64,000 nucleotides of DNA from Terriglobia bacterium (GCA_025363475.1 JANYDS010000023.1:124001-188000); one strand, 5' to 3'; shown: positions 1-8,599, numbered from the stretch's first letter. Made by a program: numbers and translations. Notes: generated from the sequence alone by a model not told the origin.

Positions 1-46
1 ATAGGTTCCTGTGGTGGATGCGGTTTTGGTTGAGTTGGTTTTTAGA

Positions 47-724
47 TCATGCTGCGCGGCGGAATTCTGGGGTTTTGAAGCGGTTGAAAGCTTGGGTTTG
101 AGCGACGCGGGCGGCGCCGAGGCGGTCCTGGCGGTGTTGGGCGCGGGTGATTTCGGCGGTTGAAAAAACGAACCCATAGGCGGCTGGGTTGAAGGTACGT
201 TGTTCCATTTCGTCGAATCGTTTCAGTAAGATGGCTTCTTCCATGGCGGTATTGTGGTTGGTTTTGCGGGTGGTTTGGACATCCTGAAGCTGGCGGAGGG
301 CTTTTTCCTGGGCGCGGTGGAGGCGGTGTTCGTAGATGCTTAGGTTGGCGAAGGCTCGGGAGTTGTCTATGAAGGTTTGGGCCTGGGCGAGGGCGTTTTG
401 GAGCAGGTCGCCTTCGGATTCGGTGAGGGGGAGGGCCAGCATGGCGTCTTCGAGGGATTTGATGCGGTTGAGACGCCATTGAGCGTCGGCGGCGGTTTGG
501 GCGAACTGGCGTTCGAGGGTGCCTTCGGGGTTTAGTGCCTGGAAGTATTCGTTCGTGAAGGTCAGGTAGATTTGTTCGTCTTCGGCTGGCAGGAGGATGG
601 TTTGGCCGGTCAGGCCGTGGCGCAGGGCGTTCAGGCTGGATTTTCTTTTGCCGGCCTGGGTTCTTGGGCCTCCTTTTAGATTCGGGATCGGGCGGTTATC
701 TTCGGTTAGTTTGGGTGCTGACAT
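47..724 (-). CDS. Conserved hypothetical protein of a repeated soil-bacterium family (NALRHGLTG motif)
   Basis: 225 residues; function not recognised. The N-terminus has a basic Gly/Lys stretch (about residues 18-28) followed by NALRHGLTG at about 32-40. The rest is highly charged and predicted helical. Short proteins starting with an N-A-x-x-H-G-L-T motif occur in many paralogous copies in Acidobacteria and Planctomycetes genomes; this is recalled family knowledge, not a search. No membrane segment or signal peptide is seen. It lies beside IS21 and toxin debris, so this end of the window looks like accessory DNA. Confidence 0.75.
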   Translation of the reverse strand: MSAPKLTEDNRPIPNLKGGPRTQAGKRKSSLNALRHGLTGQTILLPAEDEQIYLTFTNEYFQALNPEGTLERQFAQTAADAQWRLNRIKSLEDAMLALPLTESEGDLLQNALAQAQTFIDNSRAFANLSIYEHRLHRAQEKALRQLQDVQTTRKTNHNTAMEEAILLKRFDEMEQRTFNPAAYGFVFSTAEITRAQHRQDRLGAARVAQTQAFNRFKTPEFRRAA

Positions 725-827
725 TTTTCGGGTTCTCCCGTGGATGTTGTACCACCCTGGCGCAAGGGTTCAGGGTCGTTTTTGGGTTTGTTTGTTGATC
801 CTAATGGAGTTATAAATGTGCACCGGC

Positions 828-888
828 GTGAACCGCGGTCACGGATGAACGCGGATTTCACGCGGATCGGCACGGATGATGCGTTGGT
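828..888. repeat. Short degenerate CGGAT-rich repeats
   Basis: The unit A-C-(GC)-GGAT recurs about four times at 10-13 base intervals between two gene remnants. Intergenic DNA of this kind (alternating ACGGATGA and ACGCGGATTTC units) is common in environmental genomes. No coding function is seen. The rest of 725-917 holds nothing recognisable. Confidence 0.5.
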
Positions 889-917
889 CTGGCGGACGCT
901 GTAATATGACGTGAACG

Positions 918-1127
918 GTGACCGGACGGAATTTTCACTTCGAATGGGATGACAACAAGGCGCATGCCAATATCCAAAAGCATGGAATTTCGTTTGAGTC
1001 AGCACAGACGGTTTTCAATGACTCGCGGCTTCTGACTGTCGCGGATTTTGAGCATAGCGATATAGAGGACAGATGGTTCTCGAATCGGCTGTGGCAGCGA
1101 CGGCAGGCTTATGGCAACGGCGACTGA
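918..1127 (+). pseudogene. BrnT-family toxin, truncated by an IS21-like fragment
   Basis: The first ~54 codons (GTG start) read as the N-terminal two thirds of a BrnT/DUF497 ribonuclease toxin: FEWDDNKAHANIQKHGISF, then a VFND motif and an HSDIEDRWFS block. BrnT is normally ~90 residues, with its last strands after this block. Here the homology stops at about base 1080 and the frame runs 16 codons into unrelated sequence. That sequence continues, in another frame, as an IS21 transposase. No BrnA antitoxin gene follows. The toxin is therefore judged dead. Confidence 0.6.
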
Positions 1128-1345
1128 AGCACTGGCGCGCGACAGCGGGGCCGGAACAACGGGAAGTCTTCTTCGGGCAACAACACGTGGCGGGGCGGCT
1201 GGGGCAGAGCGACTTCACGCGCATGGGCGAGTTGAATATCACCATCGGCGGACAGAGTTTCCCGCATCGGCTCTATCACTTCGTGCTGACGTATTCGAAC
1301 TGGGAGGACGTGTCTCTGTGCTATTCGGAGATTCCGGAAATCTGA
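1100..1345 (+). mobile_element. IS21-family transposase (IstA) fragment
   Basis: One open frame from about 1100 to the stop at 1345 encodes ~80 residues typical of the start of the IstA integrase core: LWQRRLKHWRA, then GQSDFTRMGELNITIGGQ and YHFVLTYSNWEDVSLCYSE. In intact IS21 elements this block is followed by the rest of the rve catalytic domain and by the istB ATPase gene. Neither is present, and no terminal inverted repeats were found. It is a decayed remnant fused to the brnT remnant. Confidence 0.75.
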
Positions 1346-1391
1346 CGGCGCAAAATATCAAGCACGCCGAAACAGGGCAGTATTCGACGTT

Positions 1392-1622
1392 ATGATTTAT
1401 TACTTCACACGTGACGACATCCGCTTGGGAGCTATTGCCAAGAACGAACAAGTTGAGGGAGCCTTTCGAACGCTTTGTCTCAATCCAGAATTCGTCAGAT
1501 CACTGGAGACGACAACGAAAAGTATTTCCGCAGTTGATCCCAGAAGCGATTTTGATACAGTTTCGCGGAAAATCTTGCCCGGCCTAAAAGATCTGGACGA
1601 GTTGATGGCGAAAATCCGATAG
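1392..1622 (+). CDS. Small hypothetical protein
   Basis: 76 residues, no family recognised. Base composition is visibly more AT-rich than its neighbours, which fits the accessory debris just upstream. It has a mixed hydrophilic sequence, a Leu/Asp/Lys-rich C-terminus (about residues 60-76) and no membrane segment. There is no clear Shine-Dalgarno sequence. It may be a real small gene carried in with the mobile DNA or a chance open frame. Confidence 0.3.
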   Translation: MIYYFTRDDIRLGAIAKNEQVEGAFRTLCLNPEFVRSLETTTKSISAVDPRSDFDTVSRKILPGLKDLDELMAKIR

Positions 1623-1654
1623 GCTGTGGGACGTTCCACATCGGGTTGAGACAA

Positions 1655-2029
1655 TTACCCGCGGCCAAACAGACCCGCTCCAAGCAGCGCCAGCACTACC
1701 AGGCTCACTCCCACGAATCGCCAGTCCTTCAATCTTGCGAAGCCCAGCACGGAGAACGCCACCCGCGCTACCGGGGTGGCGATCATAGCCAGCGCGGCAA
1801 GCTGAATAATTCCGGCGGCAGAGCCGTCGAGAGCCAGGCGCACGACGCCGGTGACACTGCGGAGCATCGCCGGTTCTCCCGTAAAGCCAGTATGTAAAGC
1901 CGCTTCACCGCCGTGACGCCACAGGAACAGAATCGCTCCGGCAGTCATGATGCCGCAGCAGACGATTACGCCCACGCGCAGCAGTTTGCCCATAGTGATT
2001 TCCAAGGCGTCGGTTTTGATTTCCGCCAC
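1655..2029 (-). CDS. DUF1634 family small membrane protein
   Basis: 124 residues with three hydrophobic segments (about 16-36, 72-92 and 101-121), matching DUF1634 in size and layout. DUF1634 genes usually follow a TauE/SafE permease gene, as here: the permease ends at 2031 and this gene starts at 2029 on the same strand, so the two are probably co-translated. It is presumably an accessory subunit of that permease in the cytoplasmic membrane. The family's biochemical role is unknown. Confidence 0.8.
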   Translation of the reverse strand: MAEIKTDALEITMGKLLRVGVIVCCGIMTAGAILFLWRHGGEAALHTGFTGEPAMLRSVTGVVRLALDGSAAGIIQLAALAMIATPVARVAFSVLGFARLKDWRFVGVSLVVLALLGAGLFGRG

Positions 2030-2030
2030 C

Positions 2031-2879
2031 TTAAATCCTTCCCCTGATGCCGCTGTAAATCATTTCCACACCGAGGGCGAAAATCACCACACGGAAGAGC
2101 TTGCGCAGCGAATCACTATTTGCTTTAATCAGCAAACGGGCACCCCCAAGAGACCCCGCCACCGTGCCCAGCATGACGGGCATAACCAGAGCCGGGTCTA
2201 TGTAACCCCGGTGCAGGTAAACCCCAGCGCTGGCAGCCGCGGTGACGCCGATCATGAAATTACTGGTAGTGGTGGAAACCTTAAAGGGCAGCCCCATAGC
2301 CAAATCCAGAGCCATGACTTTGACTGCTCCGGAGCCGATCCCCAACATGCCGGAAAGCAGGCCAGCCACGCCCATGATGCCGAAGCCGAGAGGCACACGC
2401 TGGACGTTGTAGCGGATGCAGCCTTGCGTGGCGTTGGGCTCGGGATAGGTCCCATTGAGTCCCCAGCGTGCCCCGAAAGAATTGGGTTTGCAGGGAGCGG
2501 CGCTGGTGCCGGTTTCCTTCTGGCTGGGTGCGAGCGCTGAGAAGAGCAGCACGCAGCCGAACAGGATGGCGAGCCCGGCGGCAGGCATCCGAGTCGCCAG
2601 TGCTGCTCCGCCCAGGGCTCCGAGGCAGGTCGCAATCTCAAGCAGCAATCCGATCCGTATGTTAGAAAATCCATCGCGAACGTAGGCACCGGCGGACCCG
2701 GATGAACATGCGATCACGGCGATGAGCGAGGCACCAATCGCATAGCGGATATCCACGCCGAACACGATTGTGAGCAGGGGAATGATGACGACCCCGCCGC
2801 CCAGACCAGTCAGGGCACCCAACAGCCCGGCCAGGAGCGAACCGGCGAAGAGCAGGACTGAGAAGAGCGCATTGTTCAT
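2031..2879 (-). CDS. TauE/SafE family sulfite/organosulfonate-type permease
   Basis: About 282 residues from the ATG at 2879. Family marks are the first-helix GLLGALTGLGGGVVIIPLL motif and a second, weaker copy in the C-terminal half (GLLSGMLGIGSGAVKV), i.e. the two-fold repeat of DUF81. About eight membrane segments are separated by a hydrophilic loop at about residues 115-160. Family members export sulfite, sulfoacetate and similar small anions; the substrate here is unknown. A longer reading from TTG 2951 adds 24 hydrophilic residues that do not look like the family. Co-directional with the DUF1634 gene. Confidence 0.85.
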   Translation of the reverse strand: MNNALFSVLLFAGSLLAGLLGALTGLGGGVVIIPLLTIVFGVDIRYAIGASLIAVIACSSGSAGAYVRDGFSNIRIGLLLEIATCLGALGGAALATRMPAAGLAILFGCVLLFSALAPSQKETGTSAAPCKPNSFGARWGLNGTYPEPNATQGCIRYNVQRVPLGFGIMGVAGLLSGMLGIGSGAVKVMALDLAMGLPFKVSTTTSNFMIGVTAAASAGVYLHRGYIDPALVMPVMLGTVAGSLGGARLLIKANSDSLRKLFRVVIFALGVEMIYSGIRGRI

Positions 2880-2981
2880 CCTGATGTCAGTGTGGCGTTT
2901 CGGGTCGGCGAGAGACCCTGCCACATTTTGCCATACCGGCACCTTCTTCAATCACTGGTAAACTTAGGGCTGGACTTCCCT

Positions 2982-3983
2982 TTGCCTTCCCCGCTGCCTC
3001 TCATCGACAGTTTTAATCGCGTTCACGACAATCTGCGCATCAGTGTCACGGATCGCTGTAATATCCGTTGTTTCTATTGCATGCCGGATGAGCCGATTCA
3101 GTTCACAGAACGGGAAGAAATCCTGACTTTCGAAGAGATCGAACATTTTGTGCGCGTGGCCGCGTCGCTGGGTGTAAACAAGCTGCGGATCACGGGCGGC
3201 GAGCCGCTGGTGCGCAGGGATCTGCCGGAGTTGATTGAAAAACTGGTCAGTATCCCCGGCATTAAGGACGTAGCCCTCACGACGAACGCGGTTCTGCTTA
3301 AGCAACACGCGCAGGCATTGTATGACGCGGGGTTGCGGCGGCTCAATATCCATCTGGACACCCTGGACCGCGAGCGATTCAAACAAATCACGCGCCGCGA
3401 TGAACTGCCGCGAGTCCTGGCCGGAATTGATGAAGCCGTGCGGGTCGGTTTTGAAAAGATCAAACTCAACGTGGTCGCAGTGAAGAACCTGATTGAACCG
3501 GATATTGTTCCGATGGCTGTGTATTGCCGCGAACGCGGTTTTGAGCCACGCTTCATTGAGTTCATGCCGCTTGATTCGCAGTCATTGTGGGATCGCCGCA
3601 AAGTACTGCTGGCGGATGAAATCAGAGAGATGCTGACCAGCGCGATCGGGCCGATGGTTGCCGTGCCGGACAGCGATCCGCGTGCTCCGGCCACCGACTT
3701 TGCGTACTCTGATGGCGGTGGACGGGTAGGCTTTATCGCCTCGGTGAGCAAGCCGTTTTGTCTGAACTGCAACCGCATCCGGCTAACTTCCGACGGCAAG
3801 CTGCGCTACTGCCTCTTTGCCATCGAAGAGACTGATGTTAAGGGGTTGCTTCGTTCCGGGGCTCCGGACAGCGAGATTGCCGACACCCTCCGCCGCAACA
3901 TTGCCGGCAAGTGGATCGGACACGAGATTAACTCGTCGAAATTCATTCCGCCGCCACGACCGATGTACGCAATCGGCGGCTAG
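2982..3983 (+). CDS. moaA: GTP 3',8-cyclase MoaA (molybdenum cofactor biosynthesis)
   Basis: Radical-SAM enzyme that converts GTP to 3',8-cyclo-7,8-dihydro-GTP, the first step of molybdopterin synthesis. The SAM cluster motif is CNIRCFYC (Cys26, 30, 33), with GGEPLVRRDL after it. The C-terminal second cluster motif is CLNCNRIRL...LRYC, and the chain ends in the diagnostic Gly-Gly. Start: the family begins just before LIDSFNR, so TTG 2982 (333 residues) is preferred. GTG 2892 would add 30 residues that resemble nothing in the family. No other moa gene is in the window. The 3' end overlaps the convergent zinc-ribbon gene by four bases. Confidence 0.93.
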   Translation: MPSPLPLIDSFNRVHDNLRISVTDRCNIRCFYCMPDEPIQFTEREEILTFEEIEHFVRVAASLGVNKLRITGGEPLVRRDLPELIEKLVSIPGIKDVALTTNAVLLKQHAQALYDAGLRRLNIHLDTLDRERFKQITRRDELPRVLAGIDEAVRVGFEKIKLNVVAVKNLIEPDIVPMAVYCRERGFEPRFIEFMPLDSQSLWDRRKVLLADEIREMLTSAIGPMVAVPDSDPRAPATDFAYSDGGGRVGFIASVSKPFCLNCNRIRLTSDGKLRYCLFAIEETDVKGLLRSGAPDSEIADTLRRNIAGKWIGHEINSSKFIPPPRPMYAIGG

Positions 3984-4225
3984 TCTTTCACCGGCCGTTC
4001 TGTCTTCTGTACTTTCGCTTTGACCTTCACTGGCGCGGGATCGTGCTCCGCCTCAACCGGTTTGGGAAGGTTGATATCGAGGAAGCGAAATTTGAATTGC
4101 CTGCGGTCACACTCGCGACACCGGAACGGAACGACGAGCGGCGAAATCAGATATTCAAACGCGTTCCGGAACCGTGAGCGCCGGAGCCGCGAATCGCACT
4201 TATCGCAACCGTGATGGGACAACAT
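3980..4225 (-). CDS. Small zinc-ribbon-like protein
   Basis: 81 residues with two C-x2-C knuckles (CDKC at about 7-10 and CREC at about 36-39) separated by a basic RRSRFRN segment and a hydrophobic stretch, then an acidic/Lys-rich tail. This looks like a structural zinc ribbon. Similar short proteins with a C-x2-C ... RRSR ... C-x2-C plan are recalled from Acidobacteria, but no function is known. It converges on moaA with a four-base overlap. Confidence 0.6.
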   Translation of the reverse strand: MLSHHGCDKCDSRLRRSRFRNAFEYLISPLVVPFRCRECDRRQFKFRFLDINLPKPVEAEHDPAPVKVKAKVQKTERPVKD

Positions 4226-4340
4226 TCAGTATCAGTACTTATTCTTGCATTTTGTACCGGAACCGCAGGCCAGGAACTTCCCGGTTGCCCACAGTGTCTA
4301 CCTCAGCGAAACAGTATTCTGCCCCGGGAGGGTGCAAATC

Positions 4341-5063
4341 ATGTTCGAACAGACATTCGTGAATACGCCGGCGGGAACAGGAAAGCCGTGGACAGTGGTT
4401 GGGTCTCTGGGATTGCAGGCAGGGGCGGTGCTGGCGCTGCTGGTCGCGCCCCTGTTTCATTTGGAAAAACTGGTGGCGCCGGCTGCAGCGGGTCCGGTCT
4501 ACGTGTCGCTTGGTCACGCTCGGGTGCAGCAGGCACGCCCGGAACCTGCCTCGCGCTTGCGCCACGCGCTGGTGTCTCCCGTCTGGAATAGTTTGAACGT
4601 TCCACGCGGAGTGTCTGAAGTCAAGCTGGCACCCGAGGCACCGGAGGGTGGCGATTTTGCGCTGTCTGGCGGCGTTGGCGCGGCGGTGGTGAACCTGGCT
4701 CCCGTGACGATTATGCCGCTGGCAAGGCCCTCTGTTCCTGCGCCCGCGAAATCTGCTGCCGTGGCGCCCCTGGTCCCGGTTCGCATCAGCATGGGCGCTC
4801 AGGCCGCCAAACTGATTTTCGGGCCACAGCCAGTGTATCCGCGTCTTGCCGTTACTGCGCGTATAGAGGGCGTAGTGCGTTTGCGGGCACTGATCTCAAG
4901 CACCGGACTCATCACTAACCTGCAGGCCGTCAGCGGGCAGCCTTTGCTGGTGCAATCCGCACTCACTGCCGTGCAGCAGTGGCGCTACCGGCCTACTTTG
5001 CTGGGGACAGAGCCTGTGGAAGTGGCGACGGAGATTGAAGTTCGTTTTACGCTTAGCCGGTAG
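4341..5063 (+). CDS. TonB-family energy-transducer-like protein
   Basis: 240 residues. A single N-terminal membrane segment (about 18-38) is followed by a Pro/Ala-rich periplasmic linker and a C-terminal TonB domain (about 150-240) with the usual QPVYPRLA ... GVVRLRALI ... ALTAVQQWRYRP sequence. TonB proteins pass proton-motive energy to outer-membrane receptors. With no exbB/exbD nearby, a structural or alternative role is possible. Start: ATG 4341 has a GGGAGGG Shine-Dalgarno at 4326-4332; the open frame extends upstream without family similarity. Confidence 0.85.
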   Translation: MFEQTFVNTPAGTGKPWTVVGSLGLQAGAVLALLVAPLFHLEKLVAPAAAGPVYVSLGHARVQQARPEPASRLRHALVSPVWNSLNVPRGVSEVKLAPEAPEGGDFALSGGVGAAVVNLAPVTIMPLARPSVPAPAKSAAVAPLVPVRISMGAQAAKLIFGPQPVYPRLAVTARIEGVVRLRALISSTGLITNLQAVSGQPLLVQSALTAVQQWRYRPTLLGTEPVEVATEIEVRFTLSR

Positions 5064-5838
5064 CCGGGTATCCGGTGAGGCTGATCCGGCGGTCCACAAT
5101 TACACGACGCACGGCTGGCGAGGTCAGGGCCTGCAGTTCTACCTGGCGGCTTGCTTTCAGGCGAGTGGCCGCGTACTCAAGCTCCGGACCCAAATAGCCA
5201 GGGTGGCACATGAATTCGGTGAGGCCAGCGGGCAGCTGTTCAAGAGTCTCGATCAGGTTTGCCTCGTTCAGGATTCCGGTGAGTTGGAAGCCTGCAAAAT
5301 GATCGGTGGTTTTCAGTTCTCGCAGAGCGCTGATCACTGCTGGTTTCCGAAGGTTGATCAGTTTCGCCGTGGCACTGGTCCCGGGCTTGAAGTCGAACGG
5401 CCTCCGCACCCAGGGTATGGAAAAATTGCGGGCGATTCGTACCACCGCTTTCAGTACGGGGGGCAGCAGATGGGTGTGTTTGTGTGTGTCGAGGTGGGTA
5501 GGATGAATACCGGCGGCTTTGATTTTCCGCACCTGCGCAGCGAATTCCTCGTACACGGGCAACTGCCCCAGGAGGAGCGACGTCGCAACCCCCTGCAAGC
5601 TTGCCGGGAGCGTGCGCCCCGGGTCCAGAACACTTTGCCCCTGCACGATGACCAGATGGCAGCCGATATCGAGCGAAGGGTTCTGCCGTGCCAGGCCGAC
5701 GGCATGGTCAAAAGCGTCGCCGTTCGCCATCAGGGTGGCAGCGGTGAGGATTCCGTTGCTGTGGGCCTCGACGATGCCTTCGTTGACGTCGCGAGTGAAG
5801 CCGAAATCGTCTGCATTGACGATGAGCCGGATGCTCAT
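5053..5838 (-). CDS. YdjC/ChbG/HpnK-family carbohydrate or lipid deacetylase
   Basis: 261 residues. The metal-site motifs of the YdjC-like family are present: NADDFGFT near the N-terminus, GCHLVIVQG (about 59-67) and HPTHLDTHKHTHLLPP (about 113-128). Members deacetylate chitooligosaccharides (ChbG) or hopanoid glucosamine (HpnK) in a metal-dependent way. Its start codon shares one base with the mlaD stop (TAATG), so it is the last gene of the mla operon. That suggests a glycolipid or hopanoid-like substrate, but this is inference. The 3' end overlaps the TonB-like gene by 11 bases. Confidence 0.88.
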   Translation of the reverse strand: MSIRLIVNADDFGFTRDVNEGIVEAHSNGILTAATLMANGDAFDHAVGLARQNPSLDIGCHLVIVQGQSVLDPGRTLPASLQGVATSLLLGQLPVYEEFAAQVRKIKAAGIHPTHLDTHKHTHLLPPVLKAVVRIARNFSIPWVRRPFDFKPGTSATAKLINLRKPAVISALRELKTTDHFAGFQLTGILNEANLIETLEQLPAGLTEFMCHPGYLGPELEYAATRLKASRQVELQALTSPAVRRVIVDRRISLTGYPATG

Positions 5839-6911
5839 TAAAAAAGTGCAAACTTGATCTTGAGGAATTTCTTGGGGTCGGCGTGGACGTCTTTGATGAG
5901 GCTTTCCACTTCCCGCATGGTGCCGTTCATGGAATCGTAAAGCTGCGGGTTGACCACCAACTGGCCCAGTGTTCCCTGGCCGGAATTGATCTTGTCGATG
6001 GTTGTATTGACCTTCGTTGCAATCAGATTCAGCTGTTTGTAAATCTCGTCATCATTCAGCAGTTTTCCAGCGGTGCCCTTCCCCGCATTGAGGTTATCGA
6101 GCATTTTTTTCGCTTCGCCGACACTGGCGCGGGCTTCATCGTAAAGCTGCGGATCATAGAGCAGTTTGCCCGCTGAACCCTTCGACTGCTGCACCTGCGC
6201 CAGCATGTCGTCCAGGCGCTGGATGGGCTTGCGGATATCCGCATAGAGCGCATCGTCGTAAAGCAAATGGCTGATGGTGCCATTGCTGTTCTTCACGTCT
6301 TTCACCAGTTGCTCGACTGCTCCGGCAGTGCCGTTGAGGCGGTCATAAAGCGAATCGTCTTTGATGAATTTGCCGATGTTGCCCTGACCGTTTTCGACGA
6401 TGGCAAGCAAGCCATCGACGCGGCCCACGATGGTTTCGAACTGGGCGAGCACACGGGAGCTTTGTGCGATCACTTCGGGAATATCCTGGGTTTCGATGGT
6501 GCGGATCATCCCGCCCGGGTCCACGTGTTTCGGGTGGGTGCCACGAGTGATATTGATGTATTTATCCCCCAGCAGGTTGGCTGCGCTGATGGCTGCGGTT
6601 GAATCTTCAGGGATCTGATCCAGATATTTGGGCTGAATCACCATGTCGATTACAACCGTCGACTTGCGGTCGTGCGAGCCTGACAGTTTCACTTCGCCGA
6701 TGTGCCCCACGAGGATGCCGTTCAGGCGCACGGGCGCGTTGCTCGACATGCCTGCAGAGTCTTCCATGAGAGTCCGGAGGTGGAAGTCAGTACTGAAGAT
6801 ACTGCTTTCGCCCGTAAGCAGAAAGATAAGGATTGCCGCGAGCGTGAGCGCAACGGCGGCCACGATGCCGGCCCGCAGCTGGGACCATTTCACTTTTTCC
6901 TGAGATGCCAT
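5838..6911 (-). CDS. mlaD: MlaD-like MCE-domain lipid-binding protein with five C-terminal repeats
   Basis: 357 residues. One N-terminal membrane anchor (about 13-33) is followed by an MCE domain (about 40-122) with the RLNGILVGHIGEV and LLGDKYINI blocks. MlaD forms the periplasmic hexamer of the MlaFEDB phospholipid transporter. After residue 170 there are five copies of a ~34-residue unit centred on G-x-x-G-K-L-L-x-D-x-x-L-Y (starting near 176, 210, 245, 279, 313), predicted helical. E. coli MlaD lacks this extension. Gene order is mlaE-mlaF-mlaD-deacetylase. Confidence 0.9.
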   Translation of the reverse strand: MASQEKVKWSQLRAGIVAAVALTLAAILIFLLTGESSIFSTDFHLRTLMEDSAGMSSNAPVRLNGILVGHIGEVKLSGSHDRKSTVVIDMVIQPKYLDQIPEDSTAAISAANLLGDKYINITRGTHPKHVDPGGMIRTIETQDIPEVIAQSSRVLAQFETIVGRVDGLLAIVENGQGNIGKFIKDDSLYDRLNGTAGAVEQLVKDVKNSNGTISHLLYDDALYADIRKPIQRLDDMLAQVQQSKGSAGKLLYDPQLYDEARASVGEAKKMLDNLNAGKGTAGKLLNDDEIYKQLNLIATKVNTTIDKINSGQGTLGQLVVNPQLYDSMNGTMREVESLIKDVHADPKKFLKIKFALF

Positions 6912-6926
6912 AGAGACGCGCCGGGG

Positions 6927-7790
6927 CTAAGCCGCAGCCTCCTCGGGGCGTTTCACGAATTTGGAAATGTAGGAGTCCGTAGAAGCCTCCAGTTCGGCCT
7001 GATTGCCTTCGAAAATCAGACGTCCCTCCTTGAGAACCATGAATACAGTTTTAGTGGCACCGCTGGCTGCGGGGTCGAGTCTGCCACTGTCCGGATTGTA
7101 CCGAAAGTTGGCCACCAGATTCCCGTCCTGGTAGCGGTACGTGACTACGAGCGCAGTTGTGTTGTCAACATCGCGCTCTTTGATAATGAGCGCCATGATG
7201 GTGTGGGCCGTGATAGGGTCAAGGCCCGCAGTTGGCGAATCGTACAGCAACAATGGTGGTTTGGTGACTACAGCGCGGGCTATGGCAACGCGACGGCGCA
7301 TGCCACCCGAGAGTTCGCCTGGATATTTCGAAATTGTCTGTTCAAGTTCCACGAAGCGTAAGGAATCCCGCACGGCGGGTTCCATTTCTTCACGTTTCAT
7401 CTGGATTGATTTCTGGTTGAGCAGCGGGTAGGCGACATTTTGTGCCACAGTCATGGAATCGAAAAGCGCACTTTCCTGGAAAAGCATGCCAATTTTGCTG
7501 CGTACCTCAAACCATGCAGATTCCGCTATGTCAGTGACATCCTCATCAAAGACGAAAACGCGGCCGGAGGTCGGGCGGACCAGCCCCATGGCAACCTTCA
7601 GCAGGACTGTTTTGCCGCTGCCTGCCGCACCGAGGATGATGCGTGTCTCCCCTTTTTTCACAGTGAAGGAAAAATCTTCCAGCGCTTTCACGTCGTCGAA
7701 CACTACGGTGATTTTTTCAAAGCGTAAAGGCGGAGCATCCGAGACCGGTGAAGCCCCGGGCAACTGAGAAGCGTCTGGCGCCGGGACCAT
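6927..7790 (-). CDS. mlaF: MlaF-like ABC transporter ATP-binding protein
   Basis: 287 residues. Walker A GAAGSGKT, Q-loop at LFQESALFD, signature LSGGM followed by RRRVAIARA, and a Walker B LLLYDSPTAGLDP. The Walker B glutamate is replaced by Ser, a substitution that would be expected to matter for hydrolysis if the alignment is right. A long insertion before the final strands (about 215-250) is unusual. It energises phospholipid transport with the MlaE permease and MlaD. Its start overlaps the mlaE stop (ATGA), and mlaD follows after 15 bases. Confidence 0.92.
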   Translation of the reverse strand: MVPAPDASQLPGASPVSDAPPLRFEKITVVFDDVKALEDFSFTVKKGETRIILGAAGSGKTVLLKVAMGLVRPTSGRVFVFDEDVTDIAESAWFEVRSKIGMLFQESALFDSMTVAQNVAYPLLNQKSIQMKREEMEPAVRDSLRFVELEQTISKYPGELSGGMRRRVAIARAVVTKPPLLLYDSPTAGLDPITAHTIMALIIKERDVDNTTALVVTYRYQDGNLVANFRYNPDSGRLDPAASGATKTVFMVLKEGRLIFEGNQAELEASTDSYISKFVKRPEEAAA

Positions 7791-8554
7791 CAGGAAGACC
7801 CTGCACTGACAAAAATTTTGCTAATGAAAAGGTCGAGTACGAAGATTGTGACCGAGGCCGCGACTACGGCTTGGGTGGTGGCACGTCCAACGCCCTGGGT
7901 TCCGCCGCTGGTGCGCAAACCATAGAAACAGCCGATGAGGGAAATAGCGAAGGAAAAAATGAACGGTTTAAGGAGGCCCTGGCCAAGGTCGCTCCAACCC
8001 AGCGCGCGCCAGGTGGTGGACCAGTATTGCAGCGAGGGCAGCGCGTAGACCAGCCGTGCGATTACCCAGCCGCCCACCATACCGACGAAGTCGTCAATCA
8101 CCGTCAGGCAGGGCAGCATGACGGCGGTGGCTATCATGCGGGGCGTTACCAGTTTCTGCACCGGGTCAGTGCCCAGAGCCCGCATGGCGTCGATCTGTTC
8201 GGTAACCTTCATGGAACCGAGTTCGCTGGCGATGCCGGAAGCGTTACGACCGGCAACCATCACGGAGGTCAGCACTGGCCCCAGTTCGCGAACCAGAATG
8301 ATGGAAACAACGTTGCCAACGCGGCCGGTCTGGCCGTACTGACCGAGGGCGCGGCCCATTTGCAGCGCCATCACCGCACCTGAGAAGAAGCCGGTAAGCA
8401 ATACGATGGGAATGCTGCCGACACCGAGGGCATCCATTTGCAGCCGGATATCGTCGTAATAATGCGGCCTGCGAATGACATTCCGCATGGCCCGGCCGGC
8501 CAACTCGAAAAAATCCTGAATTGCCTGAATTGGGCCTTTGAGAAAGTCGAGCAC
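7790..8554 (-). CDS. mlaE: MlaE-like ABC transporter permease
   Basis: About 254 residues from GTG 8554. Family marks are the amphipathic start (FLKGPIQAIQDFFELAG), GFFSGAVMALQMG, the cytoplasmic LVRELGPVLTSVMVAGR block, IASELGSMKVTEQIDAMRAL, and the C-terminal GRATTQAVV segment. It has five to six membrane helices and is the inner-membrane permease of the Mla phospholipid system. The frame is open up to 8641, but that would overlap the divergent peptidase start, so GTG 8554 is chosen; TTG 8590 is another option. First gene of the mlaEFD-deacetylase operon. Confidence 0.9.
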   Translation of the reverse strand: MLDFLKGPIQAIQDFFELAGRAMRNVIRRPHYYDDIRLQMDALGVGSIPIVLLTGFFSGAVMALQMGRALGQYGQTGRVGNVVSIILVRELGPVLTSVMVAGRNASGIASELGSMKVTEQIDAMRALGTDPVQKLVTPRMIATAVMLPCLTVIDDFVGMVGGWVIARLVYALPSLQYWSTTWRALGWSDLGQGLLKPFIFSFAISLIGCFYGLRTSGGTQGVGRATTQAVVAASVTIFVLDLFISKIFVSAGSS

Positions 8555-8599
8555 AGTAGAGGTACTTACGAAGTCGATGCTAGCATACAAACACCGAAT

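Noticed and set aside
2892-2981. Longer N-terminus of MoaA from GTG 2892
   Set aside because: The extra 30 residues resemble no MoaA and overlap the upstream region of the divergent permease gene.
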